This document shows, piece by piece, positions 15,458 through 22,634 of a stretch of 22,649 nucleotides of DNA. Made by a program: the position numbers and the translations under genes. The notes under the pieces were generated by a model. The model was not told the DNA's origin. It made no database searches and saw nothing but the letters and a program-made list of their open reading frames with translations. The stretch comes from a virus. The number at the start of each line of letters is the position of its first letter. Position 1 is the stretch's first letter. The DNA is taken from positions 1 to 22,649 of IMG/VR virus record IMGVR_UViG_3300010403_000059. One strand, written 5' to 3'.

Positions 15458-15633
15458 TGGCCGAGCCGGCGGGACTTGGTCTCGACTTCCTGACGCAGAT
15501 TGTAAATGTACACTGGGCGAGCGGTCTCGCGGTTGAGTTCGGCAAGCAAGCCGAGGACGCGCCGAAACCGCCGGGGCCGTCGGCAACAAGCACAACTCAG
15601 CAGCTCAAAAGAAACAGGAGGAGAATTGGTTGA
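15457..15633 (+). CDS. Small ORF between fibre genes (58 aa)
   Basis: ATG at 15457 overlaps the previous TGA (TGATG), and the stop at 15631-15633 overlaps the next start (TTGA). The frame starts MAEPAGLGLDFLTQIVNVHW and ends in a Pro-rich, then basic tail (LKRNRRRIG). Without it a 170-base gap would remain in an otherwise packed operon, and the two overlaps favour a real gene. There is no family I recognise, no signal peptide and only one weak hydrophobic patch. The Pro/Ser/Thr stretch is low-complexity. It could also be leader-like sequence carrying the strong ribosome binding site for the next gene. Confidence 0.5.
   Translation: MAEPAGLGLDFLTQIVNVHWASGLAVEFGKQAEDAPKPPGPSATSTTQQLKRNRRRIG
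15616..15621 (+). promoter_or_regulatory. Ribosome binding site deciding a TTG start
   Basis: AGGAGG at 15616-15621 is a perfect Shine-Dalgarno core eight bases before TTG at 15630. It selects this TTG as the start of the LamG-like gene, since no ATG or GTG occurs near it in the same frame. Confidence 0.75.
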
Positions 15634-17408
15634 GCTATCTGGAACTGAAAGCCGCGCCAATCCCCGACATGACAAAGGGGATCATCTCGCTCTGGTTTCG
15701 CGATGCCAGGAAAAATAACCCACCGGAACCGCAAGCCTGGCCTTCCGGCTTGTGGTCGCCGGGCACCGACTCGATGGTGCCGCCGGATACATTCAAAGTC
15801 ATACAAGAGCAGGCGTTCAAGCATAACGTTTTTTTCTGGAACGCATATGGACAATTCATCACGGGTGGAGGTGTGACACTGCCTCTGTTTGAAAGCCCGT
15901 CGGTGATGATCCCATCGCCGCCTCCCTTTGTTGCCAATGGCATGCACATGATGCTGACCTTTGGCGATGCGCAGCAGAGTTACGATTATTGCGAATGGCA
16001 AGTGACATATCCTGGGGTGATTGAGGCGGTGAACTACGTCCCGATGTTGACTGCCGGTCCGCAGTGGTCTGCCACGGCGTGGCCACCGCCCTACGCGCCG
16101 TGGATCATGGCGGATGGCAAGTTCAAAGTGGCGACATTCGTGCTTTCGGGGTCTACGCCCAAGCCCGATCTCGTTCCGCAATCCTTCATCGGCGTGGACA
16201 AGGATGGATACTTGACGATCTGTCTACAGACCAACACCAAGGCGAGTTACAAGGGCTACGCCTTCCAGCTCGACAGGGCGACCGAGATACGAGCAACACT
16301 GAGTTACTTTCAGAGCCCGACCGACCTTCCGCCCGTGCCTGGGCAGTGGGTAAAGGTGCCGAATTATTGGGATGGTTATGAGTTCTGGTACAAGGATGTG
16401 TCCAACGAAGTCATGGGCGCACAGCCCGAAACATTCGTCATTGGTGGCCCGCCCGCGGCCTTTGACTTTATAACGATGCCGCCGGTTAGCGATGGCGCCT
16501 GGCATCATCTGCTATTCTCTTTTGATATTTCCGGTGGGGTGGGAGTGCAATGGCCGTCTCTGCTCACGGGAGGTGCACGGCCGCCGCCGAGTGTAGCAAC
16601 TGGATGCAAGGCCTGGCTGGCGCTGGATGACCATAATTATACCGGCGCGGCGCTGCAGCATCGGTTTGCAATGCATGATGGTTTCCAGTTGCCATTGCTG
16701 CCGGGAATGGGGACCGACGCCACCGGGTTCGGGCCTGTTACATCCGCGACTCGGGCCGTCATGAACCTGGAAGACAATGCCATCCTACCGAGAAACTGTT
16801 GGGTCATTTCCTTTCGCAATAGCCCGAAGCTAGGCCTACGACGGTTTGCCTCCACTGCCGGGTTATGGGAATTGGCATCCAGCACCTACATCAACAAGGG
16901 CGACTATAACTGGTTTAACTGGACCGGCTCGATATGGCCGCTGGAGGGCACACCCGGCGGGTTTGAGTGGAGGGGAGAGCTCCATCCGCCAAAGCCAAGC
17001 AATCCCGATCCCAAGACGTTCGATCTGCCGACCTACCAGTGTGACGGTTTCATCATTCCGGTTGCTGGTCATCCCATTGGCATCCCGGCATCCGAGCATC
17101 ATCTCGAGCACAACACCGGGATTGAAATGGCCGAGCTGCAAATCTGGGCCAACAGGACTATCGACACCGCTGATATCAGCATGCGCCGTTTATTCGTTGA
17201 CGGCAACGGCGAGCCGGTGTCACCCAGCAAGGCGGCGGAGGTGCTCGGCAAGCCAGACATTCTGTTGCATGGAAGCGGCAACTGGCAGAAAGGCAAGAAC
17301 ACCGGTGCGTCCGGCGCGGATGACGACGACAAACCCATACCGGCTGGTCAGTTTGTACCGGTTGCCAAGATCGAGAAGTTCAAACCAGAGCCGGAGTTGG
17401 GGAAGTAG
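15630..17408 (+). CDS. LamG/concanavalin-like phage adhesin (592 aa)
   Basis: The start is TTG at 15630, set by AGGAGG eight bases upstream. The 592-residue protein is beta-rich with many Trp, Tyr and Pro. Residues 289-300 (GAWHHLLFSFDI) carry the W-H-H-(x)-F-S-F-D motif of LamG/concanavalin A-like folds. Near 490-540, GIEMAELQIWANRTIDTADISMRRLFVDGNGEPV followed by LHGSGNWQKGKNTG is the ending seen in LamG-type phage proteins. An N-terminal domain with MTKGIISLWFRD is another possible lectin strand set. Pro-rich spacers separate the parts, so two or more jelly-roll units are likely. The role is virion attachment to a surface glycan or protein, by analogy with the family. Catalysis is not indicated. 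Confidence 0.68.
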   Translation: MSYLELKAAPIPDMTKGIISLWFRDARKNNPPEPQAWPSGLWSPGTDSMVPPDTFKVIQEQAFKHNVFFWNAYGQFITGGGVTLPLFESPSVMIPSPPPFVANGMHMMLTFGDAQQSYDYCEWQVTYPGVIEAVNYVPMLTAGPQWSATAWPPPYAPWIMADGKFKVATFVLSGSTPKPDLVPQSFIGVDKDGYLTICLQTNTKASYKGYAFQLDRATEIRATLSYFQSPTDLPPVPGQWVKVPNYWDGYEFWYKDVSNEVMGAQPETFVIGGPPAAFDFITMPPVSDGAWHHLLFSFDISGGVGVQWPSLLTGGARPPPSVATGCKAWLALDDHNYTGAALQHRFAMHDGFQLPLLPGMGTDATGFGPVTSATRAVMNLEDNAILPRNCWVISFRNSPKLGLRRFASTAGLWELASSTYINKGDYNWFNWTGSIWPLEGTPGGFEWRGELHPPKPSNPDPKTFDLPTYQCDGFIIPVAGHPIGIPASEHHLEHNTGIEMAELQIWANRTIDTADISMRRLFVDGNGEPVSPSKAAEVLGKPDILLHGSGNWQKGKNTGASGADDDDKPIPAGQFVPVAKIEKFKPEPELGK

Positions 17409-17776
17409 TGCTCGTTTGTAATATCAGCTACGCGCCGCCGAGAGTGATCGCGGCGGAGATTGCCGAGGCTGTTACGGCAGCGGACGTGACGGCAACCACA
17501 AATGTTGTTTTTGTCACGTTGATCGATGACCCGACATCGATCGTCGACATCTTCACCTCTCACCTCGGCGAGACCATGCTCGAGGCGGCGAGTGCCGCCG
17601 ATACCGTGAGTGTTGCCGGGTCCGTTTCCGGTGCGGTTGATGAAGCGGCAACCGCCACGGATGCACTGGATGCCACGGCACTAGTGCCAAGAAGCGGCAT
17701 GGTTGCAGGCGTGTTCGTCAACTCCGATGGCACCTCGCGCGAGGCCAACGCCAGCGGCATCATGGTCAACCTGTAG
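17408..17776 (+). CDS. Small Ala/Asp-rich repeat protein (122 aa)
   Basis: GTG at 17408 shares one base with the upstream TAG. The protein begins LVCNISYAPPRVIAAEIAEAVTAADVTAT, then repeats short acidic Ala-rich segments such as LEAASAADTVSVAG and VDEAATATDALDAT. It ends SGMVAGVFVNSDGTSREANASGIMVNL. The repeats resemble those in the N-terminus of the 1461-2135 protein, particularly VDEAA(A/T)A(A/T)D(V/A)LDA. That suggests shared ancestry or a common modular segment, perhaps a short coiled or beta stalk. No enzyme motif or membrane segment is seen. It lies between two adhesin candidates. Function unknown. Confidence 0.6.
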   Translation: MLVCNISYAPPRVIAAEIAEAVTAADVTATTNVVFVTLIDDPTSIVDIFTSHLGETMLEAASAADTVSVAGSVSGAVDEAATATDALDATALVPRSGMVAGVFVNSDGTSREANASGIMVNL

Positions 17777-17785
17777 GAAACAATC

Positions 17786-19111
17786 GTGGCAATTTACTAC
17801 GTCTATTCGGGTGCGGGTGGCTCCAACAACGGTTCGAGCTGGGCCAATGCCTTCACCACATTGACGACGGCATTCGCGACCGAGGTGGCGGGCGACACGC
17901 TTTATGTCGCGCACGACCACGCGGAATCAACTGCGGCCACGGTTACACTCACGTCGTCTGGCACGCTGGCCAGCATGACAAAAGTTATTTGCGTCAACCG
18001 CGCGGGTTCCGTTCCGCCGGTTGCCGCCGATCGCCGAGCCACCGCGCAGGTGACAACAACCGGGGCCAGTGCTTTGAATTTGAGTGGCACTGCAGTTCAT
18101 TACGACGGCATCATTTTTAATTGTGGCACCGGCGCATCGGCGGCGATATTAAGCGTGGCAAACGCCGGTCCCGGCAATATGCGGCTGGATAACTGCTCGT
18201 TGCGAATCAACACCACGGCCACCAATAGCGGCGCGCTGACGATCGGGGGAGGATTGATTGGAGGAATACACGTCGCGCTCAACAATACGACCTTATCATT
18301 TGGAGGAGTCAGTCAAAATATTCTAGCGTATGCCAACGTTAAATGGCGCAATACGCCATCGGCTTTGCTTGGGACGATTCCCACGACATTGTTTGGACCG
18401 CTAACAGCCCGCGGCGGCTCGGTCGAATGCGTCGGTGTCGATTTCAGCGCCGCGGGCGCGGGCAAATCCATTGTCGACGCAGTGCAGGCGTGCCAGGGTT
18501 CGACATTCCGGTTTATCGATTGCAAATTGCATGCATCCGTTTCCAAATCAACGACCCCTACATCAATGGGCCATCCCGAGATTGATTACATTCGTTCGGG
18601 ATCATCCGGTGTGAATTATGCAGTCGCCTCCATTCGTGCCGCTGCTACTCTTACCGAAGAAACCACGATCGTGCGCACCGGCGGGGCGTCGGATGGCACG
18701 ACGCCGATTGCCTGGAAGATCGTTACCACGGCAAACTGTACCTATTCGATACCATTCGAGTGCCCGCCGATCGCAATATGGAACAGTGTCGACGGCTCGG
18801 CGGTGACGGCCACGATCGAGGGCATCTGGGGCGGTGGGGCCGTGCCTCTGGATAATGAAATCTGGCTCGATATGGAATACCTCGGGGACAATAGCTCACC
18901 GCAGGGGAGCTTCGTCAACGATGGCATGGCCGACTTGCTGACGACGGCGGCCAACCAGACATCCAGCTCGGAAACCTGGGGCGGCTCTACCACCAAGTTC
19001 AAACTCGCGGTGACGTTCACGCCGCAGCAAGCGGGCTGGATTTATGCACGGGTCAAGTGTGCGAAGGCATCGACGACCTTCTACATCGATCCGCTTGTCA
19101 CGCTGACCTGA
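17786..19111 (+). CDS. Right-handed beta-helix-like phage surface protein (441 aa)
   Basis: GTG at 17786 is served by AGGAAA at 17775-17780, which overlaps the previous stop. The N-terminus (AIYYVYSGAGGSNNGSSWANAFTTLTTA) and AGDTLYVAHDHAES are the start of pectate-lyase-like right-handed beta-helix proteins. The middle keeps short strands with Asn, Gly, Ser and Thr turns (HYDGIIFNCGTG, NMRLDNCSL, VECVGVDFSAAG, FRFIDCKL) that fit coils of a solenoid. The C-terminal 130 residues look like a separate beta sandwich. Such folds occur in phage tailspikes, some of which cut polysaccharide, but others only bind. I see no catalytic set that can be asserted, so the call is structural. Confidence 0.68.
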   Translation: MAIYYVYSGAGGSNNGSSWANAFTTLTTAFATEVAGDTLYVAHDHAESTAATVTLTSSGTLASMTKVICVNRAGSVPPVAADRRATAQVTTTGASALNLSGTAVHYDGIIFNCGTGASAAILSVANAGPGNMRLDNCSLRINTTATNSGALTIGGGLIGGIHVALNNTTLSFGGVSQNILAYANVKWRNTPSALLGTIPTTLFGPLTARGGSVECVGVDFSAAGAGKSIVDAVQACQGSTFRFIDCKLHASVSKSTTPTSMGHPEIDYIRSGSSGVNYAVASIRAAATLTEETTIVRTGGASDGTTPIAWKIVTTANCTYSIPFECPPIAIWNSVDGSAVTATIEGIWGGGAVPLDNEIWLDMEYLGDNSSPQGSFVNDGMADLLTTAANQTSSSETWGGSTTKFKLAVTFTPQQAGWIYARVKCAKASTTFYIDPLVTLT

Positions 19112-19130
19112 TTCCAACAGGAGAAAACCA

Positions 19131-19715
19131 ATGACTGATGAACGCGCCCCCGCGCGCGAATGCAGCGACGCATCTGTAATCCGCGGCAGTGGAATCGGCG
19201 AGCAGGCTGAAGCGCATGGCCGTTACGAGATCGAGTGCATCGGCGCGGATGGTAAGCTGAAATGGCGCGACACGATCGAGAACGTGGTCGCTACCGTCGG
19301 TAAAAATTTGGCGCTGGATACGTTCCTCGCCGGATCGGCCTACACCGTGACCGGCCCTTACATGGGCCTGATTTCGTCAACGTCCTATTCGGCGACGGCG
19401 GCGGGCGACACCATGGCCTCGCACGCGGGCTGGCTCGAGGCTGGCGGTGCCAATGCGCCGACCTATACCGGCAACCGCAAGACCGCGGCATGGTCGTCGG
19501 CTACATCCGCATCAAAGGCGCTGTCGTCTGCGTTGTCGTTTGCGATTACCGGCACCGGCACCGTCAAGGGTGCGTTTATCGTCTACGGCGGCACTGCTTC
19601 CGCCACCAAGGACGACACCGGTGGCACGCTGTGGTCGGCCGGCACGTTTAGCACTGGAGACAAGCCGGTGGTCAATGGGGACACATTGAATTGCCAATAT
19701 TCGACGAGCCTATGA
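19131..19715 (+). CDS. Conserved phage tail-fibre-associated protein (194 aa)
   Basis: ATG at 19131 has a strong ribosome binding site (AGGAGAAAA, 19120-19128). The 194-residue protein has the form RYEIECIGADGKLKWRDTIENVVATVGKNLALDTFLAGSAYTVTGPYMGLISS. I recognise it as a widespread phage protein of unknown detail (G-x-L-K-W, then a V-G-K-N-x-x-L-D-x-x-L-A-G-S motif). It ends with a beta sandwich (VKGAFIVYGGTASATKDDTGGTLWSAG). Homologues usually lie with tail fibre and lysis genes, as here. It is probably a virion or fibre component. The N-terminal 25 residues, rich in Ala, Glu and Arg, may be poorly ordered. Confidence 0.65.
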   Translation: MTDERAPARECSDASVIRGSGIGEQAEAHGRYEIECIGADGKLKWRDTIENVVATVGKNLALDTFLAGSAYTVTGPYMGLISSTSYSATAAGDTMASHAGWLEAGGANAPTYTGNRKTAAWSSATSASKALSSALSFAITGTGTVKGAFIVYGGTASATKDDTGGTLWSAGTFSTGDKPVVNGDTLNCQYSTSL

Positions 19716-19834
19716 CCCCCCGCCACTACGAGGCGCTGCCGTGGATTATCATCTTCATCGTGGCGATGCTGGTGCTGGCGTTCCTGTCCTGGCTCGGCTG
19801 GGACCAATGGTCTGACCTGCGCGAGGTGACGTGA
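19712..19834 (+). CDS. 40-residue single-helix membrane peptide next to endolysin, holin-like candidate
   Basis: ATG at 19712 overlaps the upstream TGA (ATGA), and the TGA at 19832-19834 overlaps the endolysin ATG. The 40 residues start PRHYEALPW, then one membrane helix (about 11-28: IIIFIVAMLVLAFLSWLG) and a short tail (WDQWSDLREVT). Both overlaps and the hydrophobic core argue that it is real. A small hydrophobic peptide directly before an endolysin is a typical place for a holin or holin-like protein. However, 40 residues with one helix is very short and family membership cannot be shown. It may instead only couple translation of the endolysin. Confidence 0.6.
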   Translation: MTPRHYEALPWIIIFIVAMLVLAFLSWLGWDQWSDLREVT

Positions 19835-21378
19835 TGGCGGCGCCCGAATGGTTGATGATAGCCCGCGGGCTAGTGGGGACGAAAGAAGTCTCTGGCAGTG
19901 GCAATAATCCCGTCATCTTGGCTTGGGCTGATGAGATTGCGCATACCTATCCAGAAATGGCGACCTATTGCGATCTCTACCGTGCCGATGCCACTGCGTG
20001 GTGCGGACTGTTCGCTGGGGATGGGAGTACGGTGGCTGGCATTCGCCCCGTATTCGGGAAGACCGATACCGACAAGTTCCTTTGGGCGCGCGCGTGGCAC
20101 GATGAGGAGTGGGGATACCAATTGGCGACGCCGCGACTCGGCTGCTTCGTGGTGATGACGCGCGAGGGCGGCGGCCACATCACGCTCTATGAGAACGACT
20201 CCGGTTCGAACATTAGGTGCCTCGGTGGCAACCAATCAGACCAAGTGAATGTCGCAACCTTCCCGAAATCAAGCGTGCTCGCCTACATGTGGCCAAAAGA
20301 AGAAGGCGTTCCGCCGGAAGCACCGCGCCGCGAGCTTGAGCTTGGCGCGTCCGGTGTTGATGTCGGATATCTGCAGGGCACGCTCGGTTTGCCCATTGAT
20401 GAAAATTTTGGGCCGGTGACAGACGCGGCCGTCAAGGGATTCCAACGCGGGACGGGTCTTGAGGTCGACGGCATCGTCGGCCCGATGACCTGGGAAAAGA
20501 TCGACGAGTGCGCGCGGCGGATGGAGACCGGCAACGACGGCATTTCGCCCGAGCGCCAGGAGCAGATCGCCGAGCTGGTGCTTGAGCATCCGATCCAGAA
20601 GTTCGTGTGGGAAGACCGTGGCCGCTCGCCTTCTGGCTACGTCGCGGGAGTGGCACAGGTGTTCGCGCTGGCGCTGACCTGGCTCAAGGCCGGTGATCCG
20701 ATCGCGCTCGAGATGGCCGTGGGCGAAAGTGGCGACGGTCAGACCGACGTGCTCTCTTGGTACAAGCCGGAATTTGCCAAGCTTGGTATGGACAATTCGA
20801 CCGGTGGCCCGAACACCTTGCGCCATCTGTTTGCGTTCATGATCGGACTTGGTATGCGAGAAAGCTCTGGCCGGTACTACGAGGGGCGCGACATCACCGC
20901 GACGAACACCAGCGCCGACACAACAGAGGCGGGATGCCTGCAAATGAGTTGGAATATGCGTAGCGCCAGCCCGAGCATGGGCAAGCTACTTGAATATTTC
21001 TGGGGCGACCCGAACGGCTTCCTTCCGACGTTCTCGGTCGGCCTAACCCCGACTTCGGCCGGGCTGATGAACTACGGCACCGGCCAGGGTGCGGCCTATC
21101 AGTTCCTCGCCAAGTACAGTCCGAGCTTTTGCCTTTTGACCGGCGCCATTGGATTGCGTAAAAGATGTCGCCACTGGGGGCCGGTCGTGAGGAAGGAAGT
21201 TGAGCTAATACAAGAGGCGGATGATGTGCTCTTGCAGGTCCAGCGCATGATGGACAGTGCGCCCGTCGAGCCGGAACCCGAGCCCGAGCCGGTGCCCGAA
21301 CCTGATGAGGCGGCCGTCGTGCAGATCGAAACGATGGGCAAGGTGACCGTGTTCGTCAACGGTGTGCCGGTGCCTTAG
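19834..21378 (+). CDS. Multidomain phage endolysin (TIGR02594-type hydrolase, PG-binding and lysozyme-like parts)
   Basis: ATG at 19834 is preferred to GTG at 19831, as it overlaps the membrane peptide's stop. Residues 5-155 fit TIGR02594 NlpC/P60-like proteins: WLMIARGLVGTKEVSGSGNNP, catalytic Cys57 in AWCGLF and His115 in GGGHITLY. Residues 165-223 fit PG_binding_1 (L.LGASGVDVGYLQGTLGL..DENFGPVTDAAVKGFQ...GLEVDGIVGPMTWEKI). Residues about 250-460 contain a lysozyme/transglycosylase-like part with GLGMRESSGRYYEGRD, whose Glu343 would be the acid, and AGCLQMSWN. The end carries a Glu-Pro repeat (478-490) and a short beta tail. There is no signal peptide, so export needs a holin. Peptidoglycan cleavage for lysis is a confident inference; two catalytic activities is a weaker one. 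Confidence 0.78.
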   Translation: MAAPEWLMIARGLVGTKEVSGSGNNPVILAWADEIAHTYPEMATYCDLYRADATAWCGLFAGDGSTVAGIRPVFGKTDTDKFLWARAWHDEEWGYQLATPRLGCFVVMTREGGGHITLYENDSGSNIRCLGGNQSDQVNVATFPKSSVLAYMWPKEEGVPPEAPRRELELGASGVDVGYLQGTLGLPIDENFGPVTDAAVKGFQRGTGLEVDGIVGPMTWEKIDECARRMETGNDGISPERQEQIAELVLEHPIQKFVWEDRGRSPSGYVAGVAQVFALALTWLKAGDPIALEMAVGESGDGQTDVLSWYKPEFAKLGMDNSTGGPNTLRHLFAFMIGLGMRESSGRYYEGRDITATNTSADTTEAGCLQMSWNMRSASPSMGKLLEYFWGDPNGFLPTFSVGLTPTSAGLMNYGTGQGAAYQFLAKYSPSFCLLTGAIGLRKRCRHWGPVVRKEVELIQEADDVLLQVQRMMDSAPVEPEPEPEPVPEPDEAAVVQIETMGKVTVFVNGVPVP

Positions 21379-21462
21379 ACGACGACCATTCACCGCGCGG
21401 GCGTCGATTTAGCAACTGTTGACGTGCGGGTGCAGACGTAATTACAAGCACGGTCTAGCTAG

Positions 21463-21900
21463 AACTGCGACCAATCATTTGAGCCCAAATCCAATAAAGC
21501 GGATGGTAGCAACCGTTGTGTTGTGAGAGGCGTCCATTTAAGAAGCGGAGGCTCAAAATCATGCGTGCCGTCTTTGACTAATTTGATTGCCGTCAAACGT
21601 CCAAATTGCTTGAATAATAACGGCGACTACAAACCAAGCAATTGTAGATGGGTCACGCATACGGGCCGAAAAATATTCTGGCATTGTCGATGCCAGTGCG
21701 GCAATCGTAGGTTCTATCAAGCGTTAGGCCGCGCGGTCTTGCGCCCATGTCAGCAACTGCTATAGGCCAACCCATCCTCAATATCTTCACTATGGGGCCC
21801 GCGGGCATCAAGGTCTGCGAACGATGGCGAAAGAGCTTTAAGAATTTCGTTTATTAAGTCGATAAATTTGGGCATCGGACCGCTCCTACGGTTCGGGTCA
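21463..21900 (+). pseudogene. Decayed HNH-type (homing) endonuclease remnants
   Basis: The 575 bases between the endolysin and the next gene hold no intact gene but contain pieces of zinc-ribbon/HNH endonucleases common in phages. In one frame, 21514-21561 reads CVVRGVHLRSGGSKSC, the usual N-terminal segment before a CGC. In the same frame 21616-21654 reads NNNGDYKPSNCRW, the usual HNH C-terminal segment (D-N-x-G-D-Y-x-P-x-N-C-R-W), so the middle is lost. WHCRCQCGNRR (21679-21711) is a second N-terminal piece. In another frame 21801-21854 reads GIKVCERWRKSFKNFVY, the HNH core segment, then a stop and FGHRTAP. An 80-residue ORF (21523-21765) covers part of this and could be called a gene, but its order of motifs is broken. 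The base composition is AT-richer than the neighbours. Confidence 0.6.
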
Positions 21901-21942
21901 AGTGGCGGGGTTGGTGCCGCAAGCACCGATCCCGCTGCGCAT

Positions 21943-21948
21943 GGGAGG
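21943..21948 (+). promoter_or_regulatory. Ribosome binding site facing an ATA codon
   Basis: GGGAGG lies five bases before ATA at 21954. The next in-frame ATG (22002) has no ribosome binding site. In the frame back to the stop at 21855 there is no ATG, GTG or TTG. The site therefore marks position 21954 as the original start. Confidence 0.55.
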
Positions 21949-21953
21949 CTACC

Positions 21954-22313
21954 ATAAACCCCGGCATTACAGAAGAAATTGGCAAAGCTACCAACACCTT
22001 CATGGAGATCATGCGGGCGCAGCCTCTATCTTTGAGTTTAGTAATGATGAACGTGCTCTTGATCGTCTTCCTGTTCTACTCGCAGTCGCAAACGCTGACG
22101 CAACGGCAGGTCGCACTCGATCAGATCGTTGCGTGGCAGCGGCAGACCGACACGCTGATGGCTGGCTGTATATCGAAGGACGCGCTCGAGCTGGTGCTCA
22201 ACGCGGTCTTGCGCTCCGTGTCGCCGAGCATGCCGGTTCCGGTGCCGATACCGGATGGGCCGAAGCTGCAGAGCGATGACCAGCCGCACCGGCTATTTGA
22301 GATGCCGCCTTGA
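21954..22313 (+). CDS. Membrane-anchored protein downstream of endolysin, ATA or ATG(22002) start
   Basis: The product from ATA at 21954 starts xNPGITEEIGKATNTFMEIMRAQPLSLSLVM, a form that I recognise as the N-terminus of a small phage membrane protein. The strong GGGAGG site faces it, so ATA is either a rare start or a mutated ATG. If it is dead, ATG at 22002 gives 103 residues. One membrane helix (LSLSLVMMNVLLIVFLFY) is followed by a Gln/Thr/Arg-rich helical stretch, then CISKDALELVLNAVL, then a Pro-rich tail ending FEMPP. The layout (one N-terminal helix, a likely coiled region, next to an endolysin) is compatible with an accessory lysis protein such as an i-spanin, but no family motif proves it. 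The gene overlaps the next by four bases (TTGA). Confidence 0.58.
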   Translation: MNPGITEEIGKATNTFMEIMRAQPLSLSLVMMNVLLIVFLFYSQSQTLTQRQVALDQIVAWQRQTDTLMAGCISKDALELVLNAVLRSVSPSMPVPVPIPDGPKLQSDDQPHRLFEMPP

Positions 22314-22507
22314 GTGCGTCTGACGACACCCGCGATGTGATCCTGGCCGGGCTGCGCCATGCGTTGCAGATGCGGGTGGCCACCATCTGGAACAACGTCA
22401 CGCTTGAGGGCGCGCAAGAGCCTGGCCCGCGCTTCAAGGAAGGCGTCACCAAGGCCGTCGCGTATTATGAGCAGGCGGTTGCGGCGATCGATCGCATGAA
22501 ACTATGA
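22310..22507 (+). CDS. Small hypothetical phage protein (65 aa)
   Basis: TTG at 22310 overlaps the previous stop (TTGA), and the stop overlaps an ATG (ATGA, 22504-22507). The 65-residue protein (SASDDTRDVILAGLRHALQMRVATIW, then RFKEGVTKAVAYYEQAVAAIDRMKL) is helical, soluble and charged, with no Cys. Good codon pattern and the overlaps support it. I do not recognise a family. A role in lysis or late control would be guesswork. Confidence 0.55.
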   Translation: MSASDDTRDVILAGLRHALQMRVATIWNNVTLEGAQEPGPRFKEGVTKAVAYYEQAVAAIDRMKL

Positions 22508-22599
22508 GCGGCGCGGCGTGGAGCGGAATGGCTTGGCTCGCAACGACGCAGCGTGGGACAGCGCGGCAGGCCTTTGGGTTGGTGCGGGACGGATCGTAA
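22504..22599 (+). CDS. Very short ORF coupled to the previous gene (31 aa), doubtful
   Basis: ATG at 22504 overlaps the upstream TGA. The frame encodes 31 residues (SGAAWSGMAWLATTQRGTAR then QAFGLVRDGS) and stops at TAA 22597-22599. The ATGA overlap is the only positive sign; the peptide has no recognisable form and could be chance. No separate ribosome binding site is evident. Confidence 0.25.
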   Translation: MSGAAWSGMAWLATTQRGTARQAFGLVRDGS

Positions 22600-22615
22600 T
22601 AGAGATTTAGCTTTC

Positions 22616-22634
22616 GCGGAAGCCCTGATTCCGC
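22616..22634 (+). other. Short inverted repeat near the window end
   Basis: GCGGAA and TTCCGC form a six-base-pair stem with a seven-base loop. No T-run follows, so it is not a convincing intrinsic terminator. It may be chance in GC-rich DNA or the start of a larger structure cut by the window. Confidence 0.25.

Noticed and set aside
17786-19111. Calling the beta-helix protein a polysaccharide-degrading tailspike
   Set aside because: The fold pattern is visible but no catalytic residue set can be named, so enzyme activity is not claimed.
21419-21447. Promoter-like TTGACG followed by TTACAA or TACAAG
   Set aside because: The -10 match is weak, the spacing is ambiguous and the element lies at the edge of decayed sequence, so chance is likely.
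21902-22279. 125-residue + ORF overlapping the membrane protein in another frame
   Set aside because: It is Arg/His/Ala-rich, has no motif and overlaps the frame that carries a clear membrane helix and family-like start.
22616-22634. Intrinsic terminator at the window end
   Set aside because: The stem is only six base pairs and has no T-run after it. It is listed as an inverted repeat only.
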